A DNA stretch of 64,000 nucleotides from Nitrospira sp. MA-1 (GCA_032139905.1 JAQJDB010000005.1:45001-109000), one strand, 5' to 3'. Positions 29,451 through 38,392 are shown, counted from the stretch's first letter. Notes: generated by a model from the sequence alone, not told the origin. Translations and numbers: made by a program.

Positions 29451-30581
29451 TCATCCAACTGAAAACGGCACCGGAGCAAAAGTCACAATGAAAATAGCCA
29501 AGGCCGCCCAGGCGACCCATCGCCGGTGTTTACCCAAAACCGTGTGCGGGTCCATAACTGGCGGGTGGGCAATCCCGACAAGGCTGGCCAATCCGACCCA
29601 GAGAATCCACCCAGGCCAACCCGTGAGGCCCAAATAAATGAGGATGGGAATCGTGCCCAATGCCAGGGAGCGTTGTCGACGGCCTAATACCGCAAATGCC
29701 ACATGGCCTCCGTCCAATTGCCCCAAGGGTAATAAATTAATCGCGGTGACGAAAAACCCGAACCACGCGGCAAAAGCAATCGGATGGAGCACAATATCGT
29801 GCGTGGGTGGAATTGGGCCAAACATGAGCCAGGCAAACCATTGCAGCAGGAGAGGTTCGCCCAACTGTAACCCATACGTTTGGGATCTGGGGACGATATG
29901 GGAGAAAGAGAGGCCGATAATAATGGCAACAACTGCGGCGATAAATCCGGCAATGGGACCTGCAACGCCAATATCAAAAAGCGCGCGACGATTCATGATT
30001 GCGGATCGCATGCGAATGACCGCCCCAAAGGTACCAATGAAATGTGGGGGACCGGGAATGAACAGCGGTAAGGACGCGGGAACACGATGGATGCGGGAGA
30101 GAAGGTAATGCCCGAATTCATGGGTGACGAGGATTCCTAATAGGGTTGCGGCAAAGGGGATCCCATTGACTAAAGAGCCGGGATAACGCATTAAAAAATC
30201 CCAGGCCCCGTTGACTGGTTTCATATTAACCTGAAATGCTCCTGCCCAGAGTGTAGTAAATATGGTGAGCCCAAAGAGCAAAATAGGAAGTCCCCATTGG
30301 GAAAAGGCGCTGGGAGTTGGAGGTGGGAATTCATCCACCTCATCTCGAGAGTCGAGCCGGTCAGGTTGAATTGAATGCCAATGACCTATTCCGCGGGAGG
30401 ATGTTTCGAGTGTGCGTTCTCGAAGCATGGCGTCTTTGGAGATTGGCATGATCAGAGGTGGAGGGGAAATTGGGTTAGTTGAAGGCAGTGAATCGGTGGG
30501 AGCAATAGGATTCAATAGAGAAGGTGGGGGTGTTGGGTTGTTCTCCGAAGGCGTTGAATGTGTAGGCGATTCGTGATCCAT
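29451..30581 (-). CDS. membrane metalloprotease, M50 (site-2 protease) family
   Basis: This 376-residue membrane protein has the zinc motif HEFGH in LGILVTHEFGHYLLSRI and the third-ligand motif in INLLPLGQLDGGHVAFAVLG. Six or more hydrophobic segments are visible. A Pro/Ser-rich cytosolic N-terminus of about 95 residues precedes the first helix. The ATG at 30581 follows AAGGAC. Family members cleave transmembrane substrates such as anti-sigma factors, or act as plant EGY-like proteases; IPGPPHFIGTFGAVIRM is typical of the EGY-like branch. The substrate is unknown. Confidence 0.88.
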   Translation of the reverse strand: MDHESPTHSTPSENNPTPPPSLLNPIAPTDSLPSTNPISPPPLIMPISKDAMLRERTLETSSRGIGHWHSIQPDRLDSRDEVDEFPPPTPSAFSQWGLPILLFGLTIFTTLWAGAFQVNMKPVNGAWDFLMRYPGSLVNGIPFAATLLGILVTHEFGHYLLSRIHRVPASLPLFIPGPPHFIGTFGAVIRMRSAIMNRRALFDIGVAGPIAGFIAAVVAIIIGLSFSHIVPRSQTYGLQLGEPLLLQWFAWLMFGPIPPTHDIVLHPIAFAAWFGFFVTAINLLPLGQLDGGHVAFAVLGRRQRSLALGTIPILIYLGLTGWPGWILWVGLASLVGIAHPPVMDPHTVLGKHRRWVAWAALAIFIVTFAPVPFSVG

Positions 30582-30631
30582 TAACACGTCCTTATTGAAT
30601 GCCAAGCCAGGAATTGGTCTGATATTCAATA

Positions 30632-31483
30632 TTAGGCAAATGGATTGTGCGCTTGTTCCTCAAGCACTGTCGTGGAGGGACCATGGCCAGGAAACAAGGC
30701 GGTGTCTTTTGGTAAGTGTAACAGGGTATGGCGAACGGATTGCAAATGCCGTGGATACAGGGAAAAAGGGTTGGAGCGCCCTACCGACCCGGAAAAGAGC
30801 GTATCTCCCACAAAACACAGGGTTTGGCCTTTGAGCGATAACAGGTAGCAAAATCCTCCAGGGGTATGGCCCGGGGTGGCCAAGCATTCAACCGTCAAAT
30901 CCCCCAGGGCAATCATCTGATGGTCGGCTGGTATTTTTATTGAGGCGTCAGGCGGCGTCCAGGGGAGCAGGTCGAAATCGCCATTACCCAGATAGACCGG
31001 CACTGGCCATTGAGCCAAAATCTCTTTCAGCCCTCCCGCATGATCCGTATGCCCATGGGTGAGGCAGACGCCGATCAAGGTCAATTCACGTTGGGAGATG
31101 CTCGAAAGCATCTGTTTGGCATTGTACCCAGTATCAATCATAATGGTCTGGTTGGTGACCGGATCAGTTAATAGATACCCTTTGACTTCATACCCGCCAA
31201 TATCGCCTTTGATGGTCTGAACAAGATCGTGTTCAGTCGTCCACTCTGGTTGCGGTTGAGGTAACCATCCGTCCAAAGTCAGGTTAATCAGGGGGTCAAC
31301 GCGTAGGTGCAAGGCCTGGCTGATTCCATGAATTTCGCTTTTGGTCGGAGTTCGGTTACCTTTCTCAAGGTCCTCCATGTCGGCCTGCTCCATTTTCGCC
31401 AATTCCGCCAGGGTCTCAATCCCCAGCCCTTGCCCAAAACGAGCCTTTTTAATGATATCGCAAAATTCATCTTCTAAACTCAT
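30632..31483 (-). CDS. HTH (XRE)-metallo-beta-lactamase fusion hydrolase
   Basis: This 283-residue protein has an N-terminal helix-turn-helix of XRE type (about 8-65, LGIETLAELAKMEQADMEDLEKGNRTPT) joined to a glyoxalase-II-like MBL domain. The MBL metal site reads THGHTDHAGG, with ATPGHTPGG, FVGDTLFSGSVGR and FPGHGPST. The MBL part suggests a hydroxyacylglutathione hydrolase-like thioester hydrolase; the DNA-binding head suggests a regulator or localisation role. It lies about 50 nt upstream of the M50 protease in the same direction and could be cotranscribed. Confidence 0.87.
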   Translation of the reverse strand: MSLEDEFCDIIKKARFGQGLGIETLAELAKMEQADMEDLEKGNRTPTKSEIHGISQALHLRVDPLINLTLDGWLPQPQPEWTTEHDLVQTIKGDIGGYEVKGYLLTDPVTNQTIMIDTGYNAKQMLSSISQRELTLIGVCLTHGHTDHAGGLKEILAQWPVPVYLGNGDFDLLPWTPPDASIKIPADHQMIALGDLTVECLATPGHTPGGFCYLLSLKGQTLCFVGDTLFSGSVGRSNPFSLYPRHLQSVRHTLLHLPKDTALFPGHGPSTTVLEEQAHNPFA

Positions 31484-31782
31484 TTACATGCTCAAATTGA
31501 AATTGGCTATGGTGATGGAAGTTCCCTCTCTTGGCTTGCTGCTTCATCTAATCAAAAAAGAGGGGCCTGGGGAAAGGGCTATCTGTCTTTTTTTGAATCA
31601 GGACGGTTGACCCATTTGAGATGTTCTTGTGAGAGGGGCGTATTTTTCGATGAAAAATGAGTAGGGGTTCATTGCTTCACATAAGGCATTTCTCCAAAAT
31701 GGAGAGCGTGTCAACGCTTCCACAAGTCATGATACTTTGCAAATACCGATCCTTTATCGAACTCTGGGGTGGGAATTTTTTC
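31484..31782. other. divergent intergenic region
   Basis: This region separates the MBL-fusion gene (minus) from the TRL-like lipoprotein gene (plus). No RNA gene or coding sequence is supported; T-rich tracts near 31583-31595 are not preceded by a good stem. Confidence 0.4.
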
Positions 31783-31811
31783 TTGACATTAATAGGGGAA
31801 TAGGCTACTTA
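31783..31811 (+). promoter_or_regulatory. sigma-70-type promoter of the TRL-like lipoprotein gene
   Basis: A perfect TTGACA (31783-31788) is separated by 17 bases from TACTTA (31806-31811, four of six to consensus). It lies about 65 nt upstream of the start codon. Confidence 0.6.
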
Positions 31812-31876
31812 AATGAAAACAATTATCTGGGATAAAGTGCCACTTACAATCCAATAACTTTAATGGGAGGCAGGAA

Positions 31877-32194
31877 ATGAAAAATCTGCTAATTGCTGGT
31901 TTTTTAGGGTTTTGTTTACTCAATTTGACCGGATGTATGGGGGTAGCCTCACCTGTTGCAGGATGGGCCTATACTGAAGCTAAATTCGGCAACCAAGTTA
32001 CTGATGGCGCTGCTGGGACTAAAACTGGAACAGCCTGTGCAACTTCAATTCTTGCTATGGTTGCGACAGGTGATGCTAGTCAGGAAAAGGCCATGGCGAA
32101 TGGTGGAATAACTCAGATTACCTACGTTGATCATTCTGCAAAAAATATTCTTGGAATCTGGGGTGAGTGGTGCACTATCGTGCATGGTTCGTAA
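31877..32194 (+). CDS. TRL-like family lipoprotein
   Basis: This 105-residue protein has a signal peptide ending in the lipobox LTGC, followed by MGVASPVAGWAYTEAKFGNQVTDGAAGTKTGTACATSILAMVATGD, the pattern of the TRL-like (tRNA-associated locus-like) family. These are small envelope lipoproteins of unknown function. A GGGAGG box sits six bases before the ATG. The gene is a compact single unit with its own promoter and a strong terminator. Confidence 0.82.
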   Translation: MKNLLIAGFLGFCLLNLTGCMGVASPVAGWAYTEAKFGNQVTDGAAGTKTGTACATSILAMVATGDASQEKAMANGGITQITYVDHSAKNILGIWGEWCTIVHGS

Positions 32195-32219
32195 TCGGTT
32201 AGTAAATTAATTTTTTTGT

Positions 32220-32262
32220 GGGATTGTCCTAAGGGTGACTTAGGACAATCCCTTTTTTTTTT
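32220..32262 (+). terminator. strong intrinsic terminator of the TRL-like gene
   Basis: A perfect 14-bp stem (GGGATTGTCCTAAG at 32220-32233 with its complement at 32239-32252) and a 5-nt loop are followed by ten T residues. Confidence 0.95.
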
Positions 32263-32313
32263 CCGGGAAAAGTAGTCCAAACACCTAGACCTAGATAGTG
32301 ATGGTAATTTTTA

Positions 32314-32399
32314 TTGCATAGGCCAGTTTCTCAAACTATAAAGTACATGCCTCTATTTTCAGATAGGCTCTTTCCAGCCAAAGGGGAAAGCCTGTTTTT
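32314..32399 (+). ncRNA. possible very short transcript: promoter-like and terminator-like pair
   Basis: TTGCAT (32314-32319), 17 bases, then TATAAA (32337-32342) could start a transcript near 32349. A terminator-like hairpin with one bulge (GGCTCTTTCC at 32366-32375 with GGGAAAGCC at 32384-32392) is followed by TGTTTTT. The RNA would be only about 50 nt and no gene lies between. This may be chance. Confidence 0.25.
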
Positions 32400-32434
32400 G
32401 CATTAAAATCTTCGTGGCCATACTGTGGGATAAT

Positions 32435-32842
32435 TTAATTGACGAGGTTCCTCTTCGCTCTGCTTTGTTCTTGTAGAAACTGCTGAATAGCCAATTCTCT
32501 CCCCCTACTGGCTTTTCGTAAAAGCCATAGGACTAAAAACCTCCCGCCCCACAACTTTTTTGAGCGTCAGTTCCCCTCGAGGCCCAGTTTGGTCCCTGAT
32601 ACTCTGGGAAATGTGCACCATTTGCCAAGGCAAAAACCTTCGGATCGGCCCAACACAGCAGATGGACGTAATCCCTCACTGCCTAGGCGGGCAAGCTCTA
32701 TGTCGTAGGGTTTGGCAAGGCTGAGCGTTACCTCCGCATTGACGCCAATCAGATCATTATCCAACAAAGAATCCGGCGGTTTTTCATTTGGCTGAAGAAT
32801 ATAATGGTGAAAAAGGATGGGACCAAAAGAGGCGAATTTCAT
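32435..32842 (-). pseudogene. possible decayed ORF with an in-frame TGA
   Basis: A minus-strand frame reads MKFASFGPILFHHYILQPN ... KLGLEGN, stops at TGA (32567-32569) and then continues in the same frame for 43 more codons to TAA at 32435, ending AIQQFLQEQSRAKRNLVN. Both halves look weakly protein-like, but no family was recognised and no good ribosome site precedes the ATG. It may be a broken gene or chance. Confidence 0.3.
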
Positions 32843-32949
32843 TTCCTAGTGTGTTTTCTTGACATATTAGGCAAGAGCACCTGGAATATAATTTCAGGCG
32901 ATCTAAGGTTTCTTAAGCATGTTGATTTAGAATTTACTCGGAGAGAGAG

Positions 32950-33591
32950 TTGTATTTTTCCATAAAATTTGTATTGCTCCTTTCCTGGGTTGTGGCAATT
33001 TTTCTTCCCTGTCGTTTGGAGGCTTTGGATGACATTGAGATTTATTTGGCGGGCTATGGTATGGGGTCACAACCTTTAAATAAGGGAGTTTCGTTTAAAA
33101 GCAGAGAGGTTTCAGGCGAGAAGCTGAATGGAGATCCTGGTTTGGGATTTAAGGTAGGGTTCTTCCCTCATTTTGCCAGTGGATTCCTTGGTCTTGAATT
33201 GGAATCATTTGGAAATAATAATTCAATCCGTTTTCCCATAGACAGTAGTTTGAGACCGACAAAGGGTAACAGCAGCCTTATAACTTATCAGTCCATGGTC
33301 AATCTTATCGTGCGATATCCAGGGACTCTGTTCCGACCGTATGCGGGCATAGGAGGCGGGCTTTCAAACGGAATTTTAAGAAATGCCGATATTCCAGGAA
33401 GAAAAGATAAAAATTTTGAAACAGGAACGGCTCCTGGATATCAGTTTCTAGGAGGCATGCAACTATTCATTACCGAACGATGGTTTGTATTTGGAGAATA
33501 CAAATATTTCTCTGCGAATTACCATTGGAAGGAACTTTCCTTAAATTTCAGGAGTGAATATTTTTTGGGGGGCATTGGTTTTTTGTTTTAG
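32950..33591 (+). CDS. predicted outer-membrane beta-barrel protein
   Basis: This 213-residue protein has a signal peptide (FVLLLSWVVAIFLPCRLEA) and alternating strands rich in aromatic and Gly residues (GLGFKVGFFPHF, FRPYAGIGGGLSNGIL, WFVFGEYKYFSANY, YFLGGIGFLF). It ends in Phe, as outer-membrane barrels do. It fits the OmpA/OmpW-like small-barrel group. The start is a TTG at 32950 after GGAGAG. The cargo or role is unknown. Confidence 0.72.
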   Translation: MYFSIKFVLLLSWVVAIFLPCRLEALDDIEIYLAGYGMGSQPLNKGVSFKSREVSGEKLNGDPGLGFKVGFFPHFASGFLGLELESFGNNNSIRFPIDSSLRPTKGNSSLITYQSMVNLIVRYPGTLFRPYAGIGGGLSNGILRNADIPGRKDKNFETGTAPGYQFLGGMQLFITERWFVFGEYKYFSANYHWKELSLNFRSEYFLGGIGFLF

Positions 33592-33625
33592 GTTTTATGT
33601 TTCTGTTAAAGCTTTTGCGAAGTAA

Positions 33626-33645
33626 GGCCCAGGCAGGCCTGGGCC
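33626..33645. terminator. GC-rich hairpin between convergent genes
   Basis: An 8-bp stem (GGCCCAGG with CCTGGGCC) and 4-nt loop stand between the ends of the barrel gene and the DUF4105 gene. Only short A/T tracts flank it, so it is a weak bidirectional terminator at most. Confidence 0.5.
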
Positions 33646-33654
33646 CTTTGGGAG

Positions 33655-35562
33655 TTAGAAATATCCGTGAAGAACAGTGAGAACTTCATTGTCACGATCA
33701 TGGTGAGTGAACGTGGCGCGCACCGCGAAATTTTTGGCAAATGTCCATCGTTGTCCCACAGAAACAGGGATGTCATGCGATCGATCTCCAAGGGGATAAT
33801 ACAAATATCCTGCTGAAATGAGCCATTTCCATCTCGGAGTGATTGTGGCCATCACGCCGCCAGATATTCCTCCCCCCACTCGATGATTTTCTTTGTACGC
33901 GCCACTGACGTTGGCATCTATCTCCCCAAGGAGAAAAAAGACCTCCCGTTTAAAGATCTGAGTTTCTTGGGCTCCACCGATTCCTGCATTAATGTTTCCG
34001 TTAGAACAGAGGTCGCAACTTGAGGTCTTGACGGTGTCCATTCCAACATTAAATTTCCATGAGGGCGAAATGAACAAGGAATCAATGGGGGCCAAGGAGA
34101 GGATATTTGCAAAAGTAAAACGTTCTACTCGAAATTGATTTCGGCTGTGATAATGCCTCAACCGTAAATCAAGTAATTCTATTTGGGCATCTTGGGTATA
34201 TCCTGCGTCAGGATCTAGGAGATCGTGATAGGCGGCTCGGACGCTGATTTCTTCGAATATCTCATGGTTTCTCCACCCGAATCCCTCGCCGACTCTTAGT
34301 GAATTGTGTCCGTGATCGGGGGAAAGGGAAAATGGCTCCACATGAAAGGAGGGCGAAGGTATTTTTATTTGACTGCGCGTCACTAATATAGATCGATTTT
34401 TGGCCTTATAGTCTTCAGACTTGTCTTGATCGGTTGCGGCTTTATATCGTAATACGTCTGATGCGAAATCCAGAAGAAAAATTTGGCGATTCCTTGGTAG
34501 TTGGCGAAATTCAAATCGCTCTGTCAAATGAGGATCGTTGAGGAGTTTAGGAAGTAACGAGGTTTCTTGTTTCTCCAAATCGCTTCGCTTTCTTTTAAGC
34601 AGAGTGCTGCGAGCAGGTCGGTACACGCTCTCTTTGACCAATCCTTTGTAACGAAAAAGGAGGCGAATGGTGTTGCCTGGAATCGTAGCAAAATGAAACT
34701 GATCGGTCAGATGCAGATTGGGATCGGCCACTTCCAATAAAGAGAGGATATGGTACGCACAATTTTCTTTAAAGAAGTAATAGTCGAAATAGGCATTCCC
34801 TAATTCCCACACATGCATCAACAGCCGATGAATTTGATCGGGAGAAAAATTCAAGCGATATTCCCAGATGTCTCGATTTTCAATGTCTCCGTATTCTTTG
34901 ACTTTCATATAATAGGGAATAGTCGAAAAAAACCCTTTGTATCCTCCAAATACTCCTTTGTAAGCGTATTCAATTCCAGGATTGGGCGGCACCTCTGCCG
35001 CATAGTTAATCGTATAGGCGAGAATCCGTGTTTGTTCGGTTTGGCCTTTTGGATCAACTCTGAGGAAAGTGTGCCCAAACATGGAAGCTGGGTTCCCCAT
35101 AAAGGCTGAGGGGAAAATCATGGAAATAAATTCGGCATCAAATTCATCATACCAATGATGAAACCGTTCACATTCGTGAGAAGGGAGTTTAGCCTCTTCA
35201 AATTTTAATTTTTCTTTCAGCCAATGATAGCGGGCGACAAAGGCGCACTGGGCAGGTTGTTGTGACCGACCGACCAATTTATCAGAAAAAAAGAAGGAAA
35301 TTGTTGCCCGTAACTCAGCCTCGGGATCTTCTTTCCCATTTTCTGATAGGAAAAACCCTGGATCATCCACTTCGCTGGTGTGACCACCAAAGAGGCTTGG
35401 CTGGTAATGAAGTAAGAGGTGCCAGTAGCGTTGCTCATGGAGTTTGTCCCTGACGGCTTGCTCATTCAATTCTTGAAGATACAGTGGGGTTGCCCCTTGT
35501 ATGGGGGAGACAAAAAAATGGAAAGAAAATAGCCAAAGGCCAATAAGAAGGCGTATTACCAC
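33655..35562 (-). CDS. DUF4105 (Lnb N-terminal domain-like) envelope protein
   Basis: This 635-residue protein has a signal peptide (MVIRLLIGLWLFSFHFFVSPIQGA). A central DUF4105 domain contains MIFPSAFMGNPASMFGHTFLRVD and a later ENCAYHILSLLEVADP, whose His and Cys are the conserved candidate catalytic residues. DUF4105 includes the periplasmic domain of the lipoprotein-processing acyltransferase Lnb. The C-terminal about 250 residues alternate short strands (FRVERFTFANILSLAPI, WKWLISAGYLYYPLGD, NFAVRATFTHHDRDNEVL) and look like a beta-barrel. Family naming is reasonably firm; the activity is not. Confidence 0.78.
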   Translation of the reverse strand: MVIRLLIGLWLFSFHFFVSPIQGATPLYLQELNEQAVRDKLHEQRYWHLLLHYQPSLFGGHTSEVDDPGFFLSENGKEDPEAELRATISFFFSDKLVGRSQQPAQCAFVARYHWLKEKLKFEEAKLPSHECERFHHWYDEFDAEFISMIFPSAFMGNPASMFGHTFLRVDPKGQTEQTRILAYTINYAAEVPPNPGIEYAYKGVFGGYKGFFSTIPYYMKVKEYGDIENRDIWEYRLNFSPDQIHRLLMHVWELGNAYFDYYFFKENCAYHILSLLEVADPNLHLTDQFHFATIPGNTIRLLFRYKGLVKESVYRPARSTLLKRKRSDLEKQETSLLPKLLNDPHLTERFEFRQLPRNRQIFLLDFASDVLRYKAATDQDKSEDYKAKNRSILVTRSQIKIPSPSFHVEPFSLSPDHGHNSLRVGEGFGWRNHEIFEEISVRAAYHDLLDPDAGYTQDAQIELLDLRLRHYHSRNQFRVERFTFANILSLAPIDSLFISPSWKFNVGMDTVKTSSCDLCSNGNINAGIGGAQETQIFKREVFFLLGEIDANVSGAYKENHRVGGGISGGVMATITPRWKWLISAGYLYYPLGDRSHDIPVSVGQRWTFAKNFAVRATFTHHDRDNEVLTVLHGYF

Positions 35563-35590
35563 ATGCGGGGAGAGAAAATTGAGAGACGAT

Positions 35591-35619
35591 AAGGCTCCGC
35601 CTCTAAGAGCCGGAGCCTT
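35591..35619 (-). terminator. hairpin downstream of the DUF3015 gene
   Basis: AAGGCTCCG (35591-35599) pairs perfectly with CGGAGCCTT (35611-35619). It lies 8 nt past the DUF3015 stop on the minus strand and 28 nt before the DUF4105 gene. The T-run is short, so partial read-through into DUF4105 is possible. Confidence 0.6.
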
Positions 35620-35626
35620 TCGGAAT

Positions 35627-36139
35627 TTACTTGTTGGTTGTGGTTTGGGCTAAAATAATGTGGCCCTGCATCGCGTTATTTATTGCTTTCACAACGGCTT
35701 TCGGTGAACTTTCTCCGGCTTGCACCAGAGTCGAATATTTCTCTTGCGTCATTGAAAAAAACTCTGGGTGCTGTTCTTGAGGTATCCCCATTAATGTGGC
35801 TAGTGATGTCAAATGTTCTCCTTGGCCTTGCGCCATTTCTTGGGATAGGTTGTCGAAATTCAGGGCTGTAAACACATTGACTTTTTCGGATGCAAAAATT
35901 TTCCCATCATTGGTGCAACCGGAAGTGCCTGAACTGATTGCAAAAGTTTGAAAGCCGGTACCATTGGTGGTGGCCATCAGGACCTGACCACCAATGCTTT
36001 CATTTTGGCTGGACTGTTCCCACGCGAGTTTCCCTAATCCGCAACCTGGACCATTGTTTGGGGGATTCCCTAACGCCATGCCTGACATTCCCATGACCAG
36101 AAAAAATGTTGACACCAATGCCAATGGTTTTTTTGCCAT
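35627..36139 (-). CDS. DUF3015 family secreted protein
   Basis: This 170-residue protein has a signal peptide (LALVSTFFLVMGMSGMALG). The family core follows: GCGLGKLAWEQSS, GGQVLMATTNGTGFQTFAISSGTSGCTNDG and EKVNVFTALNFDNLSQEMAQGQGEHLTSLATLMG. Two cysteines (GPGCG and SGCTND) could form a disulfide. DUF3015 proteins are periplasmic and of unknown function. The gene precedes the DUF4105 gene in the same direction, separated by a hairpin. Confidence 0.85.
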   Translation of the reverse strand: MAKKPLALVSTFFLVMGMSGMALGNPPNNGPGCGLGKLAWEQSSQNESIGGQVLMATTNGTGFQTFAISSGTSGCTNDGKIFASEKVNVFTALNFDNLSQEMAQGQGEHLTSLATLMGIPQEQHPEFFSMTQEKYSTLVQAGESSPKAVVKAINNAMQGHIILAQTTTNK

Positions 36140-36300
36140 GCTTTCCTCCTAATTTGGTGGTGAGAGATAAAGGAATTGTTTTACGACTTGTGAAGATGAT
36201 TATAACAAATGGAAGGCTATTGGAAAGTCAAAATTTACACAAACATGTTCATTCCCCATTGACGCCTGACGGGAGCCCCTCTGGCTAGTTTATTTTGTGT

Positions 36301-37395
36301 TCAGACTTCAGTGGTTGAATATTCCCTGTTGGTCAAAGCAGGAATATTTCGTGATGCGTCAGCCGGAGAATGGTGACTGGTTGTGGATAAGGAAGGAATT
36401 CTAGCTGGCTTTAGATCAGGGCATTTCTCGATGAGTTGTCTGAGCGTTCGATGGCCTTCTTCGTAGCCAGGGTGGAGGGTGATGATTTCTTTCATGGTGG
36501 CAAAAGCTTTTGGTAGCTGTCCGGTTTTGATTAATAATGCTGCCAACCGTAACCTTCCTTCTAAATTTACCGGATTCTTATTGACCAGCATTTGCAACGT
36601 CTGAATTCCTTCTTGATAGTTGCCTGCATCCGCGCAGTGGTCGGCATAAATGCCATAAAGATGGTTATCCCATTCAGAGACAAAGTGCGGTTGTTTCAAC
36701 TCCTCCCAGTCCATTGGGACAGGGGTGCTTATTGGACCGATCTTTTGTGCCAGTCGGAATCGATGGCTGTGTGGGTCAGATAATTCTGTGAATTCGGGAT
36801 CCGATGATGGATGAAAACCTAGGCCGTTCCGCCTAAGGCTTTCCTCAATTTCCTGATTGGAATACGACCGTATCCCAATGGTGTCCTCGAGAGGAACGTC
36901 TTGAAAATGGCCTATGGGCAGTTGAAAGACCAGATACCCCTTAGGAGTCAAGACGCGGTGGATTTCTCTCAGGTACCGTTCAAATACAGGACGAGGCATA
37001 TGCTGAAATGTGACATAGGAATAGACTAGATCAAATGAGGAGTGAGGAAATTCCAAAAGATCCACCCCAGAGGTTTCATATGTGTGGATATGGGGAAAGT
37101 CAGCTAACCATTGTTTGCTCTGGGCAATCATTGCGGAAGAGACATCGACACCTACTAAATGATGAAAATGGGAGGCGAGGGCTTTGAGGACTCTGCCAAT
37201 GCCGCATCCGATATCTAAAACATTCCACGACGGCAGGTGAGGGACTGGGAGAGTTGCCAGCAAGGCCTGGGCAGTGTTTTTTCCTGATTGAGTAAACATT
37301 TCCTCTGTGTGGTAAGCCTCGGTGGCAATCCAAAATCTGGCATGGTGTTGGGCTCGTTCGTTCCAGTCATGTTTCATTTTTTCCGCAATGTTCAT
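36301..37395 (-). CDS. SAM-dependent methyltransferase with TPR-like C-terminus
   Basis: This 364-residue protein has a class-I methyltransferase domain (about 40-165; VLDIGCGIGRVLKAL binds SAM, VGVDVSSAMI, FDLVYSYVTFQHMPRP) and a C-terminal TPR-like part (about 245-330, YADHCADAGNYQEGIQTLQMLVNKNP and AALLIKTGQLPKAFATMKEI). ATG 37395 follows GAGGAAACCT. The substrate is unknown. The combination resembles methyltransferases of surface-glycan loci, but no such genes are nearby. Confidence 0.8.
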   Translation of the reverse strand: MNIAEKMKHDWNERAQHHARFWIATEAYHTEEMFTQSGKNTAQALLATLPVPHLPSWNVLDIGCGIGRVLKALASHFHHLVGVDVSSAMIAQSKQWLADFPHIHTYETSGVDLLEFPHSSFDLVYSYVTFQHMPRPVFERYLREIHRVLTPKGYLVFQLPIGHFQDVPLEDTIGIRSYSNQEIEESLRRNGLGFHPSSDPEFTELSDPHSHRFRLAQKIGPISTPVPMDWEELKQPHFVSEWDNHLYGIYADHCADAGNYQEGIQTLQMLVNKNPVNLEGRLRLAALLIKTGQLPKAFATMKEIITLHPGYEEGHRTLRQLIEKCPDLKPARIPSLSTTSHHSPADASRNIPALTNREYSTTEV

Positions 37396-37929
37396 AGGTT
37401 TCCTCGCCTCCATCAGTTCGAGATATTGCACCTGGTCCAATGTTGAACTTTTTCTCTGTGTGCTTGGGTATGTTGATGTATCCGTACGAAAGGCTCTGCT
37501 TGTTTAATGATAAGCTTTCCATGCTTTGTCTTGTGACAAAAGGTTTAGCAAGTCCGTTGCCAACTTCATTGGAGAGGGCATGTCATATATCGGGCTCACA
37601 ATTTCCAGAATGTGCTGGTGAAATGCGCATTTTTGAGAGAGAAAGAGTTTATTCAATGTGGAGAAGGCAATGGGCAAGAGATTCTTGTGAGTGGAAAGGT
37701 ATGCCGAGTTTTAAAATTTAATGACTAGGTTAATGTACTTGTTTGCAGATATTTTCGATCAGATGGTGGATGAACTTTAGTAGGGCAGGCTTTGTAATGG
37801 GGCGTCAATAAAAAACGGGACTTCCAAGGTGAGAGAAATATGAAGATTTGAGCGAGGAGTGAATAAGTGTGTACTAAGCGAACACATCAATACGAGAGGA
37901 TATAGCATCCGTTGGTTTTTCAGACGGAA
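37396..37929. other. intergenic region, no feature recognised
   Basis: Short readings here have poor coding character and no ribosome sites. The methyltransferase promoter should lie near the left edge. Confidence 0.4.
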
Positions 37930-38392
37930 TCCCGTCTTCTTTGGTTTTGGGTGCATTTTTTTGCGGGCTGCCGCTTCAATGGTATTGGCTGACCCGTATT
38001 GGCTGACATGGCCACCGTCCGATCCTGGGCTGAAGATCTGCAGGTGCTAGGGCTGCTGGTCGAATTTACTGGGCTTTTTGTATGGTGGATTGTGGATTAC
38101 CTGGGATGAGAAAAGTGGCAATACTGACTTCACCTCCGACCGCATAGAATTTCCCATCAGACCCTCGTTGAAAGGAAAATCTGGCCGCACTTTTGGCTAG
38201 TCTTCCTGATGCTGCTATGTTTGCCTATTGGTTATTTCTAACATCACGATCGCTATTCTGGAGTTCCACGATTTTTTTTTGTATGGAGGGAGTAACTTGT
38301 GATTGTTTGGCCTTGTGCCCGTCAGAATGGTTTTGGAGGGCTAATAGAGAATTCTGGGGTGAAAAGGGTGAGGTGGAAGAGGATATGTTCAT
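37930..38392 (-). pseudogene. decayed SprA-related putative metalloprotease gene
   Basis: Read on the minus strand from ATG 38392, the frame gives MNISSSTSPFSPQ ... IVELQNSDRDVRN, then NQ-stop-AN where the family has HEQAH, then IAASGRLAKSAARFSFQRG, DGKFYAVGGEVSIATF and IPGNPQSTIQKAQ followed by TAA. Continuing, IRPAALAPAD and, after a one-base shift, SAQDRTVAMSAN complete the known family pattern. A short tandem duplication of TCAGCCAATAC follows near 37990. The family is the SprA-related putative metalloproteases. Two in-frame stops, a frameshift and the loss of both zinc histidines show that it is dead. Confidence 0.75.

Noticed and set aside
37440-37721. Plus-strand reading of 93 residues
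   Set aside because: It has no ribosome site, poor composition and no family; it lies in a noncoding stretch beside a pseudogene.
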